Below, in pieces: positions 1 through 9,833 of a stretch of 64,000 bases of DNA. Position 1 is the stretch's first letter; the number at the start of each line of letters is the position of its first letter. The stretch lies in NCBI RefSeq assembly GCF_013087525.1, contig NZ_JABFCS010000001.1, positions 3,038,001 to 3,102,000 of the forward strand. Reading direction: 5' to 3'. The translations under genes were made by a program, and so were the position numbers. The notes beneath the pieces were generated by a model. That model worked only from the letters and a program-made list of their open reading frames with translations. It made no database searches and was not told the origin of the DNA. This DNA comes from Ramlibacter montanisoli. Lineage in GTDB: Bacteria; Pseudomonadota; Gammaproteobacteria; Burkholderiales; Burkholderiaceae_C.

Positions 1-651
1 GGACAGGATGGGGGTGCCGGGTTCGGCCTGGAAGTCCAGCCCGGTGTGCAGGGCGGAGCGGCCGGTGAAGGGGTCGATGCGCCAGCCGAAGGGCGAGCCC
101 ACGTGCCCTGCGTGGATCGGGTTCTGCGTGGGCACCATCATCTTCTTCAGGCGCTGGTCGATCAGGCGCGATTCCATCACCGTCAGCAGGTCGGTGCGCT
201 CGCCGGTGAGCTGCTCCAGGTCGTTCAGCGTCGCCTGCAGTTCCTGCAGCGTCAGCGAACGGCCTTCCACCAGCACGCCGCCCCGGCCGGCGATGCCGGC
301 GACCTTGATCTCGTTGGAATTCACGCCGGCCAGCCCGCCGACGCGCTCGCCCAGGGCTTCCAGCTGCTGCATCTTGGCCTGCATCTCGCCCAGCTTGCGG
401 GCCATGGCATCCAGGTTCTCGCGCATGAAGCGGTCACGTTGCTCGAACTCGTCCTGCACCACGAAGCGCACCAGGGTGCCTACCACCGGCCAGCGCTCCC
501 GCGCGCCCTTGAGGAAGACCCAGTGGTACAGGCCGGCGGCCATCAGCATCAGAACCAGCGAGAGCGTCACCAGCGCAAGCACGAGCTTGGTGCCGCTCAG
601 GTGGACCGCGCGGCTCTTGGCCAGCCAGGCATCCGTGATAATGAAATGCAC
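1..651 (-). CDS. M23 family metallopeptidase (LytM-type murein endopeptidase), cut by window edge
   Basis: The first 217 codons are present; the end lies outside the window. A short cytoplasmic N-terminus is followed by one membrane anchor (about residues 21-43), a coiled-coil-like region (about 65-150) and the start of a LytM/M23 domain, with GWRIDPFTGR and the HxxxD zinc motif HTGLD near residue 205. M23 enzymes cleave peptidoglycan cross-links or act as amidase activators in the periplasm. The start is GTG at 651, giving [20 protein letters not shown]; that N-terminus looks natural for the family. The start codon overlaps that of the divergent DUF721 gene, so one of the two starts may be misplaced. 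The cut-off means activity cannot be judged. Confidence 0.88.
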   Translation of the reverse strand, partial: MHFIITDAWLAKSRAVHLSGTKLVLALVTLSLVLMLMAAGLYHWVFLKGARERWPVVGTLVRFVVQDEFEQRDRFMRENLDAMARKLGEMQAKMQQLEALGERVGGLAGVNSNEIKVAGIAGRGGVLVEGRSLTLQELQATLNDLEQLTGERTDLLTVMESRLIDQRLKKMMVPTQNPIHAGHVGSPFGWRIDPFTGRSALHTGLDFQAEPGTPILS

Positions 652-993
652 TTCCCAACCCCCTCTTCCGTCCCGTTGTCCTCACCGACCCGCCGCCATC
701 ACCCGGTCCTCCTGCACGAGGCCGCCGAGGAATCGCCGACCTTCGCCCGGCTGGCGCAGCTGGTGCGCGAATCCGGTGAACGCCTGCGGGCGATCGAGTC
801 GTCCATCCCTGCGCCACTGCGTGCTTCCATCCGGCCGGGGCCCATCGAGGGGACCACCTGGTGCCTTCTGGTCGACAGCGCGGCGGCGGCTGCGAAGCTT
901 CGTCAGTTGCTACCTTTATTGCAGCAAAAGCTCTGCAGCCACGGTTGGGAGGTTACTTCCATCCGCCTCAAGCTGGGAAGCCACAAGACGTAA
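646..993 (+). CDS. DUF721 (DciA-like) protein
   Basis: A protein of 115 residues. The core motifs [12 protein letters not shown] and [17 protein letters not shown] followed by a final WEVTSIRL match the DUF721 family, whose characterised member DciA loads the replicative helicase DnaB. Function here is inferred from the family only. In Burkholderiales this small gene commonly sits beside an M23 peptidase and secA, which fits the neighbour at 1-651. The ATG at 646 overlaps the divergent GTG start of that neighbour, so a start slightly downstream is possible. The 3-prime end overlaps the convergent chemoreceptor gene by 26 bases. Confidence 0.72.
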   Translation: MHFPTPSSVPLSSPTRRHHPVLLHEAAEESPTFARLAQLVRESGERLRAIESSIPAPLRASIRPGPIEGTTWCLLVDSAAAAAKLRQLLPLLQQKLCSHGWEVTSIRLKLGSHKT

Positions 994-3003
994 GCCGCGG
1001 TCCCGCCTGTCCCGGCGGTTGACACCGGTCGTCGCGGAGCTGCCGCCGGTCCGCGACGCGCAGCCGGTTGTCCGGCACGGGCAGCAGCGCGGGCCCCTGC
1101 GCCTCGAGCCGGAAGCGCGACACGGTGCGCAGCAGCGAGGCCGCCTCCTCCTTCATGGACTCGGTCGCGGCGGCGGCCTCCTCCACCAGCGCCGCGTTCT
1201 GCTGCACCACCTGGTCCATCTGCACCATGGCGACGTTCACCTGCTCGATGCCGGTGCTCTGCTCGCGGCTGGCCGCCGCGATCTCCGCCACCAGCGCGGC
1301 GACGTCGTCGACCGAGCGGCGCAGTTCGGCGATGGTGTCGCCGGCGGCGGCCACCTGTTCGCGGCCGGTGCGCACGTCGCCCGAGGACGCGGCGATCAGT
1401 CCCTTGATCTCCCGCGCCGCCTCGGCGCTGCGCTGCGCGAGCACCCGCACCTCGGAGGCCACGACGGCGAAGCCGCGCCCATGCGCCCCCGCGCGCGCCG
1501 CCTCGACGGCGGCATTCAGGGCGAGGATGTTGGTCTGGAAGGCGATGCCGTCGATCACCGAGGTGATCTCCTGGATGCGCGCGGACGAGGACGAGATCGC
1601 GCCCATGGTCGCGACCACGCCGCCGACGACCGCCGCGCCCTTGCCCGCGACGTCGGATGCCGTGCGCGCGAGCTCGCTCGCGGCGCGCGCGTTCTCGGCA
1701 TTCTGCGAAACGGTGGCCGTCAGTTCCTCCATCGAGCTGGCCGTCTCCTCCAGGGTGCTGGCCTGTTCCTCGGTGCGCTGCGAGAGGTCCACGTTGCCCT
1801 GCGCGATCTGGCCGCTGGAGTCCGACACCTGGCGCGCGCCGCGCGTGACCTCGGCCAGCAGCGCGCGCAGCCGCTCCACCATCCCGGCCAGCGCGCGCTG
1901 CAGCTGCGCGATCTCGTCGCCGCCCTCGGCCTGCAGCTGCACGGTGAGGTCGCCGTCCGCGACCCGCTCGGCCAGGTGCACGGCGACGCGGATGCGCCGG
2001 GAGATCGAACGGGCGATGGCCACGCCCGCCGCGATCGCCAGCGCCGCGGCCAGCAGCATGCCGGCCAGCATCTGGGCCAGGTGCACGCGCTGCTGCGTCA
2101 TGCGCGCGCGGAACAGCTGCTGCAGGGCCTCGCCTGCGCGTGCCTGCACCGCGAACTGGGCGTCGATCACCCCCGTCATCACGCCGAAGTACAGCGCGGG
2201 GTCCGCGGCAGCCGCCGAGGTGCCGAGCACGTCGCGCTCGATCGCCGCCAGCGCCTCGTCGACGCGGGCCAGGGCGGCCAGTGCCGCGGCGCCTTCCTTG
2301 GCCTGCGCGCCGCCGTTCCAGGAGTCCACCTTGGCCAGCGAGGACAGGGCCGACGTGCGCAGCAGCCGCGCGGTCTGCGCCAGCGCCGCGACCTGCGTGG
2401 GCCCCGCGCAGTTCGCTTGCGCCGGGCCCAGGCAGGCCGCACCGAGCGCGCGGGCCCGGCCCAGCACTTCCGTCAGGTGCGGCAGCTCGACCAGCGACAG
2501 CTTCACCAGGTGGTGGGCCTCGGGCGCACTCTCGTAGGCGAGCCCGTGGCTCTCGCTGGCCAGGACCACCAGCGCCAGCGCGCGGTCGACCAGCGCCGTG
2601 TGCCGCGCGAAGCTCTCGCGCTGCGGCAGCGCGCCTGACGCAATCTCCTTCGTGATCGACGACCACTCCGAGGCGATGCCCTTCCACGCATCCCGCACCG
2701 GTCCGGCAGGCGCGTCGGCGAACGCCGCGGCGGTGCCGGCGTACGCTGCATCCGCTTCCGACTGCTTGGCCGCGCGTTGCGTGGCAAGCCCCGCGTTGAA
2801 CAACCCCGGTGCTGCTGCGTCAGCTGCACGATGCGCAGCACCTGCAGCGCCGGCGCCACCCCGGCCTCCTTGTGCTGCACCTGCCGCAGGTCCTGCAGCG
2901 TCTGCCGGGCGTAGAAGCCGAAAGGCAGCGCGAACAGCAGCGTGCCGAGGAAGGCCAGGAGGAGGAACTTGCGCGAAAGGCTCAGGGAGAAGTCGTTCAG
3001 CAT
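968..3003 (-). CDS. Methyl-accepting chemotaxis protein, one frame break
   Basis: A membrane chemoreceptor that senses ligands in the periplasm and controls the CheA kinase. The repaired protein is about 678 residues: a first membrane segment near residues 12-31, a periplasmic helical domain, a second segment near 312-332, a HAMP linker and the cytoplasmic signalling domain. The signalling tip is clear: [18 protein letters not shown] followed by GRGFAVVA. The frame changes at 2804-2807, where a run of four C on the plus strand should have five; adding one restores QQHRGLFNAG. The start at 3003 ([13 protein letters not shown]) gives a typical N-terminus. No CheR-docking pentapeptide is visible at the C-terminus. 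The ligand cannot be predicted. Confidence 0.9.
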
Positions 3004-3287
3004 GGCGTCGTGAGGGGCGAAACCTCCGAGTCTTGGTTACACCTGCTGACGAATCAAGGGGCACGTGATCCCGTCCGCGACAGCGCGGAATCCCCGCATG
3101 GCGACGAAGCTCCGGCGTGGTGCGGCGGCTGCGATGGGCGGCGGCGATGCCGTGATGGATGGGGCCTGCCGCACGGTGGTGGGGCGACGCGCACCATCAC
3201 GGCAACGCGCGCGGATGCGGGCGTCCGGCAGACACCTGTAGGGTGCGCGCCACAAGGCGCAGCGCGATGACGACAGGCGTGGGGGCG

Positions 3288-3363
3288 TGGTGCCGGTTGT
3301 CCGAATCGAACGGACGACCTACCGCTTACAAGGCGGTTGCTCTACCAACTGAGCTAAACCGGC
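3288..3363 (-). tRNA. tRNA-Thr (anticodon TGT)
   Basis: Read on the minus strand this is a 76-base cloverleaf. The acceptor stem GCCGGTT pairs with AACCGGC and is followed by an encoded ACCA. The D arm is GCTC-AGTTGGTA-GAGC. The anticodon arm is ACCGC-CTTGTAA-GCGGT, giving anticodon TGT, which reads ACA and related Thr codons. The T arm carries TTCGATT. It lies just downstream of sspB in the same direction. Confidence 0.97.
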
Positions 3364-3380
3364 AACGGGGATTCTCGGGG

Positions 3381-3401
3381 ATTGCGGGCCAGTGCCGCAA
3401 T
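3381..3401. other. Hairpin between sspB and tRNA-Thr
   Basis: ATTGCGG and CCGCAAT form a perfect 7-bp stem around a 7-base loop. It lies directly after the sspB stop. No T-run follows on either strand, so it may be a processing signal or a weak terminator rather than a classic intrinsic terminator. Confidence 0.35.
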
Positions 3402-3404
3402 GCA

Positions 3405-3908
3405 TCACTTGACGCGCTTGAGCGCGGGACGCGGGCCGCTCGGCGGCTTGGGTGGCTCGTGTTCCGGCGGCTTGCCGCCCTCTTCCGGGACCAGCTGCAC
3501 CACCTTGCCATCGCCATCGGCGGGCGCGGCGGGCACGCTCGACAGGGGCGAAGGCTTGGACGGCGTGGCGTCTTCCACGGCGCCGGGCACCGGCACCGGG
3601 AAGGCCATGCCCTGGCCGTTCTCGCGCGCGTAGATCGCGATCACGCGGCTGACCGGGACCATGATCTCGCGCGCCGTGCCGGCGAAGCGGGCCTTGAACT
3701 CGATGAAGTCGTTCCCGAGCTTGAGCGAACTGGTCGCGTCGTAGCTGATGTTCAGCACGATCTCGCCGTTCTTCACGTACTCGCGCGGCACCTGCACGGA
3801 GTCGTCCACCAGCACCGCGACGTAGGGCGTGAAGCCGTTGTCGGTGCACCATTCGTACAGCGCCCGGATCAGGTAGGGGCGGGTGGAGGTGGATTCCAGT
3901 GCGTTCAT
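3405..3908 (-). CDS. sspB: ClpXP protease specificity-enhancing factor SspB
   Basis: A protein of 167 residues. SspB tethers ssrA-tagged and other substrates to ClpXP. The N-terminal substrate-binding domain (about residues 1-110) starts with STRPYLIRALYEWCTDNGFTP and includes IVLNISYDAT and the FKARFAG block. A proline-rich flexible linker follows. The extreme C-terminus RPALKRVK is the ClpX-docking peptide typical of the family. It follows sspA by 18 bases, so the two are probably one transcript. The pairing with sspA and petABC is usual in Betaproteobacteria. Confidence 0.95.
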   Translation of the reverse strand: MNALESTSTRPYLIRALYEWCTDNGFTPYVAVLVDDSVQVPREYVKNGEIVLNISYDATSSLKLGNDFIEFKARFAGTAREIMVPVSRVIAIYARENGQGMAFPVPVPGAVEDATPSKPSPLSSVPAAPADGDGKVVQLVPEEGGKPPEHEPPKPPSGPRPALKRVK

Positions 3909-3926
3909 CGGTCCTGCGGAAAACGA

Positions 3927-4538
3927 TTACTTCCGCATCACCTTTTCCGAAGGCGTCAGCGCTTCGATGTAGGCCGGACGCGAGAAGATGCGCTCAGCAT
4001 ACTTCAGCAGCGGGGCGGCGTTCTTCGACAGCTCGATGCCGTAGTAGTCCAGGCGCCAGAGCAGCGGCGCGATCGCCACGTCGAGCATCGAGAAGTTCTC
4101 GCCCAGCATGTACTTGTTCTTCAGGAACACGGGCGCCAGCTGCGTGAGGCGGTCGCGGATGTGCGAGCGGGCCTTCTCCAGCGCCTTCTCGTTGGACTTG
4201 GCGGCGCGCGACTCCAGCGTGGAGACGTGCACGAACAGTTCCTTCTCGAAGTTCAGCAGGAACAGGCGCACGCGCGCGCGGTCGACCGGGTCGCCAGGCA
4301 TCAGCTGCGGATGCGGGAAGCGCTCGTCGATGTACTCGTTGATGATGTTCGACTCGTACAGGATGAGGTCGCGCTCGACCAGGATGGGAACCTGGCCGTA
4401 CGGGTTCATCACGTTGATGTCTTCCGGCTTGTTGTACAGGTCGACGTCACGGATCTCGAAGTCCATGCCCTTCTCGAACAGCACGAAGCGGCAGCGATGG
4501 GAGAAGGGGCAGGTGGTTCCCGAATACAGCACCATCAT
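3927..4538 (-). CDS. sspA: Stringent starvation protein A (GST-fold RNA polymerase-associated factor)
   Basis: A protein of 203 residues with a glutathione-S-transferase fold. An N-terminal thioredoxin-like domain (MMVLYSGTTCPFSHRCRFVL, then NPYGQVPILVERDLILYES) is followed by an all-helical C-terminal domain. In the family SspA binds RNA polymerase, acts in stationary-phase and acid responses, and has lost GST catalysis. The start ATG is at 4538. A terminator-like hairpin and T-rich stretch lie just upstream, so sspA may have its own promoter or depend on readthrough from petABC. Confidence 0.95.
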   Translation of the reverse strand: MMVLYSGTTCPFSHRCRFVLFEKGMDFEIRDVDLYNKPEDINVMNPYGQVPILVERDLILYESNIINEYIDERFPHPQLMPGDPVDRARVRLFLLNFEKELFVHVSTLESRAAKSNEKALEKARSHIRDRLTQLAPVFLKNKYMLGENFSMLDVAIAPLLWRLDYYGIELSKNAAPLLKYAERIFSRPAYIEALTPSEKVMRK

Positions 4539-4550
4539 TTTGAAAGTCCT

Positions 4551-4591
4551 TTAAAAACCAAAAAGAGTGGGTGCGCGAAGCAGCCCACTCT
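4551..4591 (-). terminator. Intrinsic terminator-like hairpin between petC and sspA
   Basis: On the minus strand AGAGTGGG and CCCACTCT form an 8-bp stem around a 12-base loop. A T-rich stretch, TTTTTGGTTTTTA, follows immediately. It lies 42 bases after the petC stop and ends a dozen bases before the sspA start, so it probably ends or attenuates the petABC transcript. Confidence 0.65.
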
Positions 4592-4632
4592 ACATCGAAG
4601 CACGCGCGCGCCGGTGAAGGCCGCGCGCGCCC

Positions 4633-5391
4633 CTAGTGAACGTTTTTCCAGAAGGCCGCGTTGAGCCTCCAGACGATGACCAGCAGGATGCCGAGGAACA
4701 GCAGCACCCACGCGCCGATGCGCACGCGCTGGTTCTGCACCGGCTCGGCCATCCACTGCAGGTAGCCGACCAGGTCGCCCACGGCTTCGTCGTACTGCAG
4801 CGGCGTCATGGTGCCCGGGGACACCTGCTTCCAGCCCTTGAAGACCTTCACGTCCTGGCCGTGCGCCTTCTCGGTGCCGAACTGCGGCTCGCGCTCGCCC
4901 TGCAGTTCCCAGAAAACGTGCGGCATGCCGACGTTCGGGAAGGCGAGATTGTTCCAGCCGGTGGGACGCTCGGCGTCCCGGTAGAACGTACGCATGTACG
5001 TGTAAAGGTAGTCCGCGCCCGTGCCGCCGTGGCCGGAGCGCGAGCGCGCGATCAGCGTCAGGTCCGGCGGCACGCCGCCGAACCATTCCTTGGCTTCCTT
5101 GGGATCGAGCGGGGCCACCATGTTGTCGCCCACCTTGGCGGACACCGTCAGCAGGTTGTCCTTGATCTGCTGCTCGGAGATGCCGATGTCCTGCAGGCGG
5201 TTGAAGCGCATGAAGGCCGCGGAGTGGCAGTTCAGGCAGTAGTTGACGAACAGCTTGGCGCCGTTCTGCAGCGCCGGCAGGTCGTTGGTGCGGCTGGGCG
5301 CCTTGTCCCAGGCGATCTCGTTGCCGCCCGCGGCCTGCGCGCCCGCGGCCACGCCGAGCGCCAGCATCACGGTGAGGATCAGTTTTTTCAT
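4633..5391 (-). CDS. petC: Ubiquinol-cytochrome c reductase, cytochrome c1
   Basis: A protein of 252 residues, the cytochrome c1 subunit of the bc1 complex, which passes electrons from the Rieske protein to soluble cytochrome c. A Sec signal peptide (MKKLILTVMLALGVAAGAQA) precedes the mature protein. The heme c site is CLNCH near residue 53. The axial Met is probably in the NVGMPHVFWELQG region. One C-terminal anchor (WVLLFLGILLVIVW) ends the protein. The start at 5391 gives a clean signal peptide and lies 17 bases after the petB stop, consistent with one operon. Confidence 0.96.
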   Translation of the reverse strand: MKKLILTVMLALGVAAGAQAAGGNEIAWDKAPSRTNDLPALQNGAKLFVNYCLNCHSAAFMRFNRLQDIGISEQQIKDNLLTVSAKVGDNMVAPLDPKEAKEWFGGVPPDLTLIARSRSGHGGTGADYLYTYMRTFYRDAERPTGWNNLAFPNVGMPHVFWELQGEREPQFGTEKAHGQDVKVFKGWKQVSPGTMTPLQYDEAVGDLVGYLQWMAEPVQNQRVRIGAWVLLFLGILLVIVWRLNAAFWKNVH

Positions 5392-5408
5392 TCTGCGAGC
5401 TCCGCCTG

Positions 5409-6819
5409 TCAATGCGCGAAGGTGATGCGCTGGGGCACGGGCTTGAACTCGCCCATGCGGCTCCACCACGGCATCAGCAGGAAGAAGCCGAGGTAGAACA
5501 CGGTGCCGATCTGCGCCATCAGCGTGAAGGCCGGCGACGGCGGCTGGATGCCCAGGTAGCCGAGCACCACGAAGAAGACCACGAACACGCCGTACATCCA
5601 CTTGTGCCAGCCCGGACGGTAGCGGATCGAGCGCACCGGGCTCTTGTCCAGCCAGGGCAGGAAGAACAGGATCACGACCGCGCCGCCCATCACCACCACG
5701 CCCCAGAACTTGGCGTCGAAGGTCTTGAGCAGCACGATGGCGACCAGCGCGCCGACCACCACGGCCACCTTGGTCACGAAGGACAGGCGCAGCTTCCATA
5801 CCGCGAACAGCGCGGCCAGGGCGGTGAGCACGCAGAACACGTCGACCATGAAGTCGGTGGTGGCGCGCAGCATCGAGTAGAAGGGCGTGAAGTACCAGAC
5901 CGGCGCGATGTGCGGCGGCGTCTTCAGCGGGTCGGCCGGGATGAAGTTGTTGTACTCCAGGAAGTAGCCGCCCAGTTCCGGCGCGAAAAGAGATGATCGC
6001 GCTGAACACCATCAGGAAGACGGCGACGCCGACCATGTCGTGCACGCTGTAGTACGGGTGGAAGGGGATGCCGTCCACCGAGTGGCCGTGGGCGTCCTTC
6101 GGGTAGTCCTTGGCCTTGATATCGATGCCGTCGGGGTTGTTGGAACCCACGTCGTGCAGCGAGAACAGGTGCGCCACCACCAGGCCGAGCAGCACCAGCG
6201 GGATCGCGATCACGTGGAAGCTGAAGAAGCGGTTCAGCGTGGCGTCGGACACCACGTAGTCGCCGCGGATCAGCAGCGCCAGGTCCGGGCCCACGAAGGG
6301 AACGGCGGCGAACAGGTTCACGATCACCTGGGCGCCCCAGTAGGACATCTGGCCCCAGGGCAGCAGGTAGCCGAAGAAGGCCTCGGCCATCAGCATCAGG
6401 AAGATGGCGCAGCCGAAGATCCAGACCAGCTCGCGCGGCTTGCGGTAGCTGCCGTAGATCATGGCCTTGAACATGTGCAGGTACACCACCACGAAGAAGG
6501 CGGAAGCACCCGTGGAGTGCATGTAGCGGATCAGCCAGCCCCAGGGCACGTCGCGCATGATGTACTCGACCGAGGCGAAGGCGAGGTTCGCGTCCGGCTT
6601 GTAGTGCATCGTCAGGAAGATGCCGGTGACGATCTGCAGCACCAGCACCAGCAGCGCCAGCGAGCCGAAGAAGTACCAGAAGTTGAAGTTCTTCGGAGCG
6701 TAGTACTCCGACATGTGGACCTTGTAGGCGTCGAAAGCCGTCGGGAAACGGTTCTCGAACCAGTTGGTCAGCTTGGCGCCAGCGCTGGCGTTCGGGGAGA
6801 TTTCCTTGAATTCAGCCAT
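5409..6819 (-). CDS. petB: Ubiquinol-cytochrome c reductase, cytochrome b, one frame break
   Basis: The repaired protein is about 469 residues. It is the membrane core of the bc1 complex and holds the Qo and Qi quinone sites and two b hemes. The early part has the expected helices and heme-binding region (GWLIRYMHSTGASAFFVVVY, GYLLPWGQMSYWGAQVI), then FSFHVIAIPLVLLGLVVAH. The frame changes at 5986-5989, where four A on the plus strand should be three; removing one restores FSAIISFAPELGGYF. The second half has four more membrane segments and ends at ITFAH. A real inactivation is unlikely for this respiratory gene, so an assembly error is favoured. Confidence 0.94.
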
Positions 6820-6824
6820 GGGAA

Positions 6825-7423
6825 TCAGGCACTCTTCTTGTCTTCGCCGATCAGCAGGCGCGTGTCCGACAGGTACATGTGCGGCGGCACCTCGAGGTTG
6901 TCCGGCGCGGGCACGTTCTTGTAGACGCGGCCGGCCAGGTCGAAGGTCGAACCGTGGCAGGGGCACAGGAAGCCGCCCTGCCAGTCGTCCGGCAGCGAGG
7001 GCTGCGGGCCGGCGGCGAGCTTGTCGGTGGGCGAGCAGCCCAGGTGCGAGCAGATGCCCACCGCGACGAAGACTTCGGGCTTGATCGAGCGGTGGGTGTT
7101 CAGCGCGTAGTCGGGCGTGGGGTAGGCCTTGCGCTCCGACTTCGGGTCGGCCAGCTGGCCGTCGATCTTGGGCAGGGCCGCGAGCTGCTCGGGGTGCGGC
7201 GCATGATCCACACCGGCTTGCCGCGCCATTCCACGGTCATCTTCTGACCGGGCTGGAGCGCCGAGATGTCGACTTCGACGGGGGCGCCGGCAGCCTTGGC
7301 GCGTTCGGAGGGCTGGAAGCTGGCGACGAAGGGAACGGCGACAAAGCCCGCTCCCACCGCGCCTGCGCAACCGGACGCGATCAGCCAGGTCCGCTTGCTG
7401 GCGTCCACCGTGGAGTTGCTCAT
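6825..7423 (-). CDS. petA: Ubiquinol-cytochrome c reductase, Rieske iron-sulfur subunit, one frame break
   Basis: The repaired protein is about 199 residues. An N-terminal twin-arginine-like/anchor segment ([20 protein letters not shown]) holds it in the inner membrane. The two cluster-binding boxes are CSHLGCSP and CPCHGSTFD. The frame changes at 7191-7194, where four G on the plus strand should be five; adding one restores [18 protein letters not shown]. The start is [13 protein letters not shown] at 7423. It is the first gene of petABC. The 123-base gap to divergent mscL should hold both promoters. Confidence 0.94.
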
Positions 7424-7546
7424 GGGGGTCCTCGAGGATCTCTCGTTGTTGAGGGTCAACCCGCGATTGTAGCGGCTCGTTTCGCCCTACTACTTCAAAC
7501 TGACGCCACCCTCGCGCATACTCGCGCTTCCAACCGGAGGGGTCCC

Positions 7547-7990
7547 ATGAAACTGCTGCACGAATTCCGCGAATTCGCCGTCAAGGGCAATGTCGTCGAT
7601 CTGGCGGTCGGCGTCATCATCGGCGCGGCCTTCGCCAAGATCGTCGACTCGCTGGTGGCCGACGTGGTGATGCCCATCATCAGCCGGATCATCGGCAAGC
7701 TGGATTTCTCCAGCATGTTCATCGTGCTGGGCGAGGTGCCGGCGGGCACGGCCCTGACGCTGGACGCCCTGAAGAAGGCGGGCGTCCCGGTGCTGGCCTG
7801 GGGCAACTTCGTCACCGTGGCCATCAACTTCGTGATCCTGGCCTTCGTGATCTTCCTGATGGTCAAGCAGGTCAACCGGCTGCGCCGCATGAACGCCGAG
7901 ACCCCGGCCCAGGCCGCGGAACCGGCGCCGCCGCCGGAAGACGTGATGCTGCTGCGGGAGATCCGCGACAGCCTGCGCATCGCACGCTAG
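7547..7990 (+). CDS. mscL: Large-conductance mechanosensitive channel MscL
   Basis: A protein of 147 residues that forms a pentameric channel opening under membrane tension to release solutes during osmotic downshock. The signature N-terminus [20 protein letters not shown] runs into the first membrane helix ([23 protein letters not shown]). The second helix ([19 protein letters not shown]) is near residues 88-107 and is followed by a cytoplasmic helical bundle. A good ribosome site (CCGGAGG) lies 7 bases upstream. The 3-prime end overlaps the convergent pdxA stop by 4 bases. Confidence 0.97.
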   Translation: MKLLHEFREFAVKGNVVDLAVGVIIGAAFAKIVDSLVADVVMPIISRIIGKLDFSSMFIVLGEVPAGTALTLDALKKAGVPVLAWGNFVTVAINFVILAFVIFLMVKQVNRLRRMNAETPAQAAEPAPPPEDVMLLREIRDSLRIAR

Positions 7991-9015
7991 GCCTGGGCGG
8001 ACGGCGCGGACAGCGTCCGCGCCATCCGCACGGCCTCGAGCAGGCTGGAGGCATCCGCCAGCCCTTTGCCGGCGATGTCGAAGGCCGTGCCGTGGTCCGG
8101 GCTGGTGCGCACCAGCGGCAGCCCCAGCGTCACGTTCACGCCCTTCTCCACCCCGAGGTACTTCACGGGGATCAGGCCCTGGTCGTGGTACATGGCAACG
8201 ACCACGTCGAATTCGCCGCGGCGGGCGCGCATGAACACGGTGTCGGGGGCGTAGGGGCCATGCAGGTCCAGCCCGTCCTGCGCCGCCGCCTGCATGGCCG
8301 GCACGATCACGTCCAGCTCCTCCCGCCCGAACAGGCCGCCCTCGCCCGCGTGCGGGTTCAGTCCGGCGACCGCGATGCGGGGCCGCCGTCGCAGCAGCGC
8401 CGACAGCGTGCGGTCCGTGATGCGCAGGGTCTCCAGCACGCGCTCGCGCGTGACCGCGTCGAGCGCCTCGCGCAGCGAGACGTGGATGCTGACCAGCACC
8501 GTGCGCAGTTCGTCGTTGGCCAGCATCATGCGCACCGGCATCTGTTCCACGGCGACGCCGGCGTGCATGGCGGCCTGCGCCTGCAGCAGCTCGGTGTGGC
8601 CGGGGAAGGGAACGCCCGCGGCCGACAGCGCCTCCTTGTGCAGCGGCGCGGTCACCAGACCGGCGATCTCGCCGCGCAGCGCCGCCTGGGCCGCCCAGAG
8701 CACGGCGTCGGCCGCGAGCCGCCCGGCCGCGGCGCTCACCTGGCCCAGGGGCGGCAGGGCACCCGCCGCCGGCGCGCACTGCAGCACCGGGATGCAGCGC
8801 GGCGGAACGCCGGCCGCTTCGCCGATGTCCTCGATCTGCGCCACCGCCAGCGATGGCCGTCCGCCCGCGGCGACCTGCGCGCCGCGGCGCATGCAGGCCA
8901 CGTCGCCCACCACGAAAGTGCCGCGCAGCAGCTCCGGCGCCTGCGCATAAGCCCTGGCGACGATTTCCGGCCCGATCCCGGCCGGATCGCCCATGGTGAT
9001 CGCAATGGGCTTCAT
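7987..9015 (-). CDS. pdxA: 4-hydroxythreonine-4-phosphate dehydrogenase
   Basis: A protein of 342 residues. PdxA oxidises 4-phosphohydroxy-L-threonine in the DXP-dependent route to pyridoxal phosphate. The N-terminus [17 protein letters not shown] is diagnostic. Metal and substrate sites appear in [30 protein letters not shown] and [13 protein letters not shown]. The start at 9015 overlaps the stop of the upstream NIF3 gene as ATGA, so the two are probably translationally coupled. PdxA-like enzymes of other catabolic pathways exist, but the motifs here are those of standard PdxA. Confidence 0.93.
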   Translation of the reverse strand: MKPIAITMGDPAGIGPEIVARAYAQAPELLRGTFVVGDVACMRRGAQVAAGGRPSLAVAQIEDIGEAAGVPPRCIPVLQCAPAAGALPPLGQVSAAAGRLAADAVLWAAQAALRGEIAGLVTAPLHKEALSAAGVPFPGHTELLQAQAAMHAGVAVEQMPVRMMLANDELRTVLVSIHVSLREALDAVTRERVLETLRITDRTLSALLRRRPRIAVAGLNPHAGEGGLFGREELDVIVPAMQAAAQDGLDLHGPYAPDTVFMRARRGEFDVVVAMYHDQGLIPVKYLGVEKGVNVTLGLPLVRTSPDHGTAFDIAGKGLADASSLLEAVRMARTLSAPSAQA

Positions 9016-9770
9016 GCGGGGTTGTCCACGTCGATGAACTCGTGCGCGATCCCCAGCTGCTGCGCGACATGTGCAGCCACCGCCGGCGCGCCATAGCGCT
9101 CGGTGGCGTGGTGCCCGCAGGCCAGGAAGGTGACGCCGCATTCGCGCGCGTAGTGCGCCTGCGGCTCCGAGATCTCGCCGGTCAGGAAGGCCTGCGCGCC
9201 GGCGGCGATGGCCGCCTCGAAGTAGGACTGCGCACCGCCGGTGCACCAGGCGACGCGGCGGATCGCGCCCGGCGCACCGGGCACGCAGGTGACCGGCCGG
9301 CCCAGCACCTGCCGCGCGTGGGCGGCGAGCGCCTCGCTGTCCGCGAAGGCCTGGCCGGCGGCGCGCCCGCCCAGGAAGCCCAGCTCCTGCTCGCCGAAGC
9401 GCGTATCGGCCTGCAGGCCCAGCCGGCGGCCGAACTGCGCGTTGTTGCCCAGCTCGGGGTGCGCATCCAGCGGCAGGTGGTAGGCGAACAGGTTGACGTC
9501 GTGCGCCAGCAGCAGCGCCAGGCGCTGCTTCATCCAGCCGGTGACGCGCCCGTCCTGCCCGCGCCAGAACAGGCCGTGGTGCACGAACACGGCATCCGCC
9601 TTGCGGGCGATGGCCGCCTCGATCAGGGCGCGGCTGGCGGTCACGCCCGACACCATGCTGCGGACCTGCTCGCGGCCCTCCACCTGCAGCCCGTTCGGGC
9701 CGTAGTCCTTGAACCGCTCCGGCGCGAGCAGGGTGTCGAAGGCTTGCAGCAGGTCTTGCCGAGAGGTCAT
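9012..9770 (-). CDS. NIF3-like dinuclear metal centre protein
   Basis: A protein of 252 residues of the NIF3/YbgI family, often labelled GTP cyclohydrolase I type 2 although its role is unsettled. Metal-ligand blocks are visible: FVHHGLFW near residue 65, YHLPLDAHPELGNNAQ near 100, and the C-terminal CGHHATERYG. The start at 9770 (MTSRQDLLQAFDTLL) is chosen because the family begins about there. It is coupled to pdxA by a 4-base overlap. No function is inferred from context beyond possible co-expression. Confidence 0.87.
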   Translation of the reverse strand: MTSRQDLLQAFDTLLAPERFKDYGPNGLQVEGREQVRSMVSGVTASRALIEAAIARKADAVFVHHGLFWRGQDGRVTGWMKQRLALLLAHDVNLFAYHLPLDAHPELGNNAQFGRRLGLQADTRFGEQELGFLGGRAAGQAFADSEALAAHARQVLGRPVTCVPGAPGAIRRVAWCTGGAQSYFEAAIAAGAQAFLTGEISEPQAHYARECGVTFLACGHHATERYGAPAVAAHVAQQLGIAHEFIDVDNPA

Positions 9771-9833
9771 GTGAATTGGGGCACAGGGTTGAGCCGCCAT
9801 TCTGCTACGCCGCCCGCGCGCGGCCGGGACCAA

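Noticed and set aside
8-2638. Very long open frame on the plus strand opposite the M23 and chemoreceptor genes
   Set aside because: It is the antisense shadow of real genes in high-GC DNA; composition is Arg/Pro/His-rich with no family motifs.
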